From Methanosphaera sp. rholeuAM6 (GTDB taxonomy: Archaea > Methanobacteriota > Methanobacteria > Methanobacteriales > Methanobacteriaceae), in assembly GCA_003266105.1 (NCBI GenBank), contig MVAA01000034.1, forward strand, positions 27,606 through 56,039: a DNA stretch of 28,434 nt. Direction: 5' to 3'. The translations under genes were made by a program, and so were the position numbers. This document shows positions 25,743 through 28,434 of the stretch, in pieces; position 1 is the stretch's first letter; each line of letters starts with the position of its first letter. Below the pieces are notes generated by a model. That model saw only the letters and a program-made list of their open reading frames with translations, ran no database searches and was not told where the DNA came from.

Positions 25743-26855
25743 ATGAATATTGGAGCTGACAGAGTTTCACAGATTAATTTATCACAGGTACGTAAAATGT
25801 TTGAACAGGCAAGCCCTACTGCCATTAACCTGGCTCTTGGTGAACCTGACTTTGACACGCCAAAGCACATTCTTGAATCATTGACTAATGCCCTTAATGA
25901 TAACCGTACCCATTACTCACAGAACAAGGGAGAACCTGTTCTACGTGAAAGTATTGCCAAGAAGTTAGATAATGACAATAATATTGATGTTTCAAGTGAT
26001 GATATTATTGTTACCGTTGGAGCCAGTGAAGCATTGTATTCTAGTATTCAGGCACTTGTCAATCCAGGTGATGATGTTTTAATTCCTGATCCTGGTTTTC
26101 TGTCTTATGCCGAATGTGTTCGTTTAGCAGGAGCTAACAGTGTTCCTGTTAAAAGCAGCAGAGATAATGAGTTTAAAACTACTGTAGAAGATGTTCAAAA
26201 TGCTTTAACTGCCGAAACAAAGGCTATTGTAATTAATTCACCATGTAATCCTACCGGTGCAGTTATGGAAAAAGAGGATATTAAGGCCATCAGTGACCTT
26301 GCTACTGATGAAGAGTTCATTGTATTGTCAGATGAAATTTATGAAAAAATCATTTATGACAAGAAACATTATAGTTTCCAATCCTTTACCGATAATGCAG
26401 TCACCATTAACGGTTTCAGTAAGGCATATGCCATGACAGGTCTGCGTGTTGGTTACTGTGCCAGCAGTCCTGAAATAATTGATGAAATCCTTAAGGTTCA
26501 TCAGTACAATGTTGCTTGTATTGACACTGCTACACAGATTGCCTGTAATACTGCTTTGAATTCATCACAGGACTGTGTTTATCAAATGACCTGTGAGTTC
26601 AAGAAAAGAAGAGATCTTGTTGTTAACAGTCTTAATGATATGGGCCTTGACTGTGTTATGCCTGATGGTGCATTTTATGTTTTCTTCCATGCTGATAATC
26701 CTGAGGAATTTGTTAAAAAAGCTGTAAAAGAAGATGTTATTCTTGTTCCTGGTGGAGCATTTGGTGAGGAAGGTAAAGAATTCATACGATTATCCTATGC
26801 TCAAAGTTATGATAATCTTGAGGAAGCCATGAGAAGATTAGAAAGAATTGCATAG
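25743..26855 (+). CDS. Class I/II PLP-dependent aminotransferase, aspartate aminotransferase-like
   Basis: A 370-residue fold-type I enzyme. It has INLALGEPDFDTPKHI near the start, THYSQNKGEPVLRESI, and VTVGASEALYSSIQALVNPGD for cofactor phosphate. NSPCNPTGAV and VLSDEIYEKIIY follow, then NGFSKAYAMTGLRVGY, where Lys227 should form the Schiff base, and FIRLSYA with the substrate-carboxylate Arg near the end. It is typical of archaeal aspartate/aromatic aminotransferases; the amino donor cannot be told from sequence. GGAGGAATTT just before the ATG is a strong ribosome site. It follows the radical SAM gene by 18 bp and shares its T-ending, CGT-rich codon use. Confidence 0.92.
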   Translation: MNIGADRVSQINLSQVRKMFEQASPTAINLALGEPDFDTPKHILESLTNALNDNRTHYSQNKGEPVLRESIAKKLDNDNNIDVSSDDIIVTVGASEALYSSIQALVNPGDDVLIPDPGFLSYAECVRLAGANSVPVKSSRDNEFKTTVEDVQNALTAETKAIVINSPCNPTGAVMEKEDIKAISDLATDEEFIVLSDEIYEKIIYDKKHYSFQSFTDNAVTINGFSKAYAMTGLRVGYCASSPEIIDEILKVHQYNVACIDTATQIACNTALNSSQDCVYQMTCEFKKRRDLVVNSLNDMGLDCVMPDGAFYVFFHADNPEEFVKKAVKEDVILVPGGAFGEEGKEFIRLSYAQSYDNLEEAMRRLERIA

Positions 26856-26866
26856 TAAAATAATGC

Positions 26867-27385
26867 TCATTGCCATTTTTCTAATTTTTTTACTATTTTT
26901 TCCAGTTTTTCTATTGTTTTTACTGTTAGTTCGATGTTTCCATTGTATAATTCTATTTTTTGCTGATATAAATCCACTAATGGCAGGCATTCATCGAAGA
27001 AGTCACTATCCATGTATTGTGAACGGTAGAATTTAAGTGTTCTTTCATTTGTTTTTGCTTCACGTTTACAGTGATTTATGTATTTTTTCAAGGATTCCAT
27101 TTCCTTGATTCCTTCCTGTCTTATTTGAACATATTCCTGATATGTACCGTTAATGTGGCTTTTAAAATATTTTGGAAGATCTTCTTCATTTTGTGTGAAT
27201 TCTTGCATGCTTTGAATTATGAAACGTTCGAGGTTATGGTAATATATATCATAGCCTTCTATTGCATTTGTCAATTCTCCTTTCTCTTTTTTTAACTTTT
27301 CTAATACCTTTGTTTCACTTTTGATTTTTTGCTTAATTTCTTTTTTGGCATTGGATATGAATTCTTCTTGAGCATTATTAGACAT
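26867..27385 (-). CDS. Unknown coiled-coil protein
   Basis: A 172-residue hydrophilic protein I do not recognise. Two long helical, Lys/Glu-rich heptad-like stretches (about residues 10-45, NAKKEIKQKIKSETKVLEKL, and 140-172, ending TIEKLEKIVKKLEKWQ) flank a middle section with aromatic residues (YDIYYHNLERFIIQSMQEF, FYRSQYMDSDFFDECLPLVD). It has no signal peptide or membrane segment. GGGGATTATCTT ahead of the ATG is a good ribosome site. It is convergent with the aminotransferase, only 11 bp apart. Confidence 0.65.
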   Translation of the reverse strand: MSNNAQEEFISNAKKEIKQKIKSETKVLEKLKKEKGELTNAIEGYDIYYHNLERFIIQSMQEFTQNEEDLPKYFKSHINGTYQEYVQIRQEGIKEMESLKKYINHCKREAKTNERTLKFYRSQYMDSDFFDECLPLVDLYQQKIELYNGNIELTVKTIEKLEKIVKKLEKWQ

Positions 27386-27489
27386 AAGATAATCCCCTGA
27401 TAAGTTTTTAGAAAATTATATAATTATATATCTAAAATTAGTATTTAAATAGTTCTATTAAGATTTGATTAAAAATAGTGTGATAATTT

Positions 27490-27495
27490 AAAAAA
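27490..27495 (-). terminator. T6 tract after tRNA-Ser
   Basis: Nine bases past the tRNA discriminator base, the minus strand carries TTTTTT, a short but typical archaeal termination tract for a stable-RNA unit. Confidence 0.45.
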
Positions 27496-27504
27496 GTAAG
27501 TAAG

Positions 27505-27588
27505 CGCCGAGACCGGGATTCGAACCCGGGTGGACATCTGTCCAGTGGCTTAGCAGGCCACCGCCGTACCAGGCTGGGCCATCTCGAC
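27505..27588 (-). tRNA. tRNA-Ser (anticodon GCU)
   Basis: An 84-base class II tRNA. Acceptor arms GTCGAGA and TCTCGGC pair over seven positions, with one G-U. The anticodon stem GTGGC/GCCAC encloses CTGCTAA, giving anticodon GCU for AGC/AGU serine codons (plus-strand 27552-27554). A long variable arm (TGGACAGATGTCCA) and a T arm CCGGG-TTCGAAT-CCCGG follow. The discriminator is G, as expected for serine, and CCA is not encoded. It lies about 66 bp downstream of the SRP RNA on the same strand. Confidence 0.96.
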
Positions 27589-27654
27589 AAATAAAATAGT
27601 TATATAACATTATATTTCTTATTACATTTAAAGATTTCTATAACAATTATATTT

Positions 27655-27966
27655 TAACGGCGTGTAATTGGATGGACATACCTCATAAAAACAGGTTATC
27701 TAATCCCATAACTCCATTCCGCTTATCCATAAACATCAGTTGTCTAAAACAGAGCTGCTTCTTTCCAGACCTGACCCATTCAATTAATTAATATAGTTAA
27801 ATCCAACCCTCCAGTTGAATTCCTATAACCGCTAATCCTACGGGGCGAAACTTCGACATTACAAGAAAAGGCCTATAAATATTTAATACGCCTCTCCAAA
27901 AACTTCGGTTGCTCCGTATAGAGGATTTGAGCTTACAAGAGACCACTAACCTCCCAACCTAGCCTA
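27655..27966 (-). ncRNA. ffs: Signal recognition particle 7S RNA, archaeal
   Basis: The RNA core of the particle that docks ribosomes making membrane and secreted proteins. On the minus strand the 5' part (27931-27966) has the Alu-domain order GGCTAGGTTGGGAGG then GTCTCTTGTAAGC. The S-domain helix 8 is at 27750-27777, with GGGTCAGGT, a GGAA-type loop region and GAAGCAGCTC; this is the SRP54-binding signature. The length, about 312 bases, fits archaeal SRP RNA. Ends are approximate. A TATA-like TTTATTAA at plus-strand 27989-27996 lies about 26 bases before the proposed 5' end. Confidence 0.9.
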
Positions 27967-28178
27967 TTATCAATTATGTAATAAGACATTAATAAACTTT
28001 TTTATCAAAATAGAAAATGATTATTTAAAAATATGAGTCTACAACCTATTAAAACATATGTAGCTCAATAATAATTTACTTCAACAAAGAAATAACCAGA
28101 ATATATGATTAAGTATAATATTATTAAATGACATATATCAAACCATGGGTAATTATAAATTATCTGGAGACAATTTAT
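27967..28178. promoter_or_regulatory. Divergent promoter region, SRP RNA and adhesin-like gene
   Basis: About 210 bp of AT-rich DNA between the minus-strand SRP RNA and the plus-strand adhesin-like gene. The SRP RNA TATA candidate is at 27989-27996. GGAGA about nine bases before the ATG at 28179 is the adhesin gene's ribosome site. I see no other structure. Confidence 0.4.
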
Positions 28179-28434
28179 ATGATAAATAAGAAGAGTATAT
28201 TACTTCTTTTTGTTAGTTTAATAGTAATATGTCTCACAATATCTGCCGTATCAGCAGCAGAGAGTAATTCTACTGCTGTTACAGATACCCAATCAATTGA
28301 AATAGAAAAAACGGTTGATAATGAAAAGACAGATACTGTACAAACTGAAAAGATAAGTAATAAAGTTATAAATAAGACTACAAAAAGTAGTGATGTAAAA
28401 ACTGCAACCACATACTATGTTGCAACAAATGGAA
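28179..28434 (+). CDS. Secreted adhesin-like surface protein, 5' end only
   Basis: 85 codons are visible before the window ends. The N-terminus is MINKKSILLLFVSLIVICL then TISAVSAAESNST: a basic n-region, a hydrophobic core and a likely cleavage after AVSA, that is, a Sec signal peptide. A Ser/Thr/Lys/Asp-rich linker follows, and then YYVATNG. That last motif is how the parallel beta-helix part of Methanobacteriales adhesin-like proteins typically begins. These large cell-wall or surface proteins are abundant in Methanosphaera and Methanobrevibacter and are thought to mediate attachment. The remainder, probably hundreds of residues, is outside the window. Confidence 0.8.
   Translation, partial: MINKKSILLLFVSLIVICLTISAVSAAESNSTAVTDTQSIEIEKTVDNEKTDTVQTEKISNKVINKTTKSSDVKTATTYYVATNG

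Noticed and set aside
27505..27588. tRNA-Ser as an integration site for a mobile element
   Set aside because: No integrase gene, no duplicated tRNA 3' end and no foreign genes are visible on either side.

Overview
The window looks like chromosomal DNA of a methanogenic archaeon of the order Methanobacteriales, most likely a gut Methanosphaera or close relative. The base composition is very AT-rich. The housekeeping genes are of archaeal type: phosphoglycerate mutase ApgM, archaeal CoaD, a 71-residue GatC, an RqcH/NEMF homologue, an archaeal 7S SRP RNA and a tRNA-Ser without encoded CCA. The surface genes are typical of host-associated methanogens: class III signal-peptide (pilin-like) proteins, an adhesin-like protein and very large glycosyltransferases. 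The genus is inferred from overall character; I ran no search.

Layout. 1-7830: partial pyrG (-), then a divergent padR-type regulator (+), then a minus-strand metabolic block: apgM, a possible NADAR-like protein, and, read from its upstream end, EMC6-like membrane protein, asnB, gatC, a double-ACT protein and hom. The asnB-gatC-ACT-hom run is centred on aspartate: asparagine synthesis, amidation of mischarged tRNA, and the threonine/methionine branch with a separate ACT sensor.

7903-18557: about 10.6 kb taken by two divergent mega-glycosyltransferase genes. The minus-strand one (2458 aa) carries twelve ~90-residue repeats and then GT2, a GT4-N-like half, a TOD1/MUCI70-like (DUF616) domain, a second GT2 and a complete GT4. 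The plus-strand one (1020 aa) carries one degenerate copy of the same repeat, two nearly identical ~105-residue domains and two GT2 domains. I infer that together they build a complex surface glycan or protein-linked glycan.

18624-26855: rqcH (+); a minus-strand operon of an MJ1255-type glycosyltransferase and a UPF0173 metal hydrolase; two tiny class III signal-peptide genes (+), the first with an excellent Shine-Dalgarno site but no ATG/GTG/TTG start; coaD (-); a small unknown gene (-); and a radical-SAM/aminotransferase pair (+).

26867-28434: a coiled-coil unknown (-), tRNA-Ser(GCU) and the SRP 7S RNA in tandem on the minus strand, then the 5' end of a secreted adhesin-like protein gene (+), cut by the window edge. 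I saw no insertion sequence, phage gene or CRISPR array.
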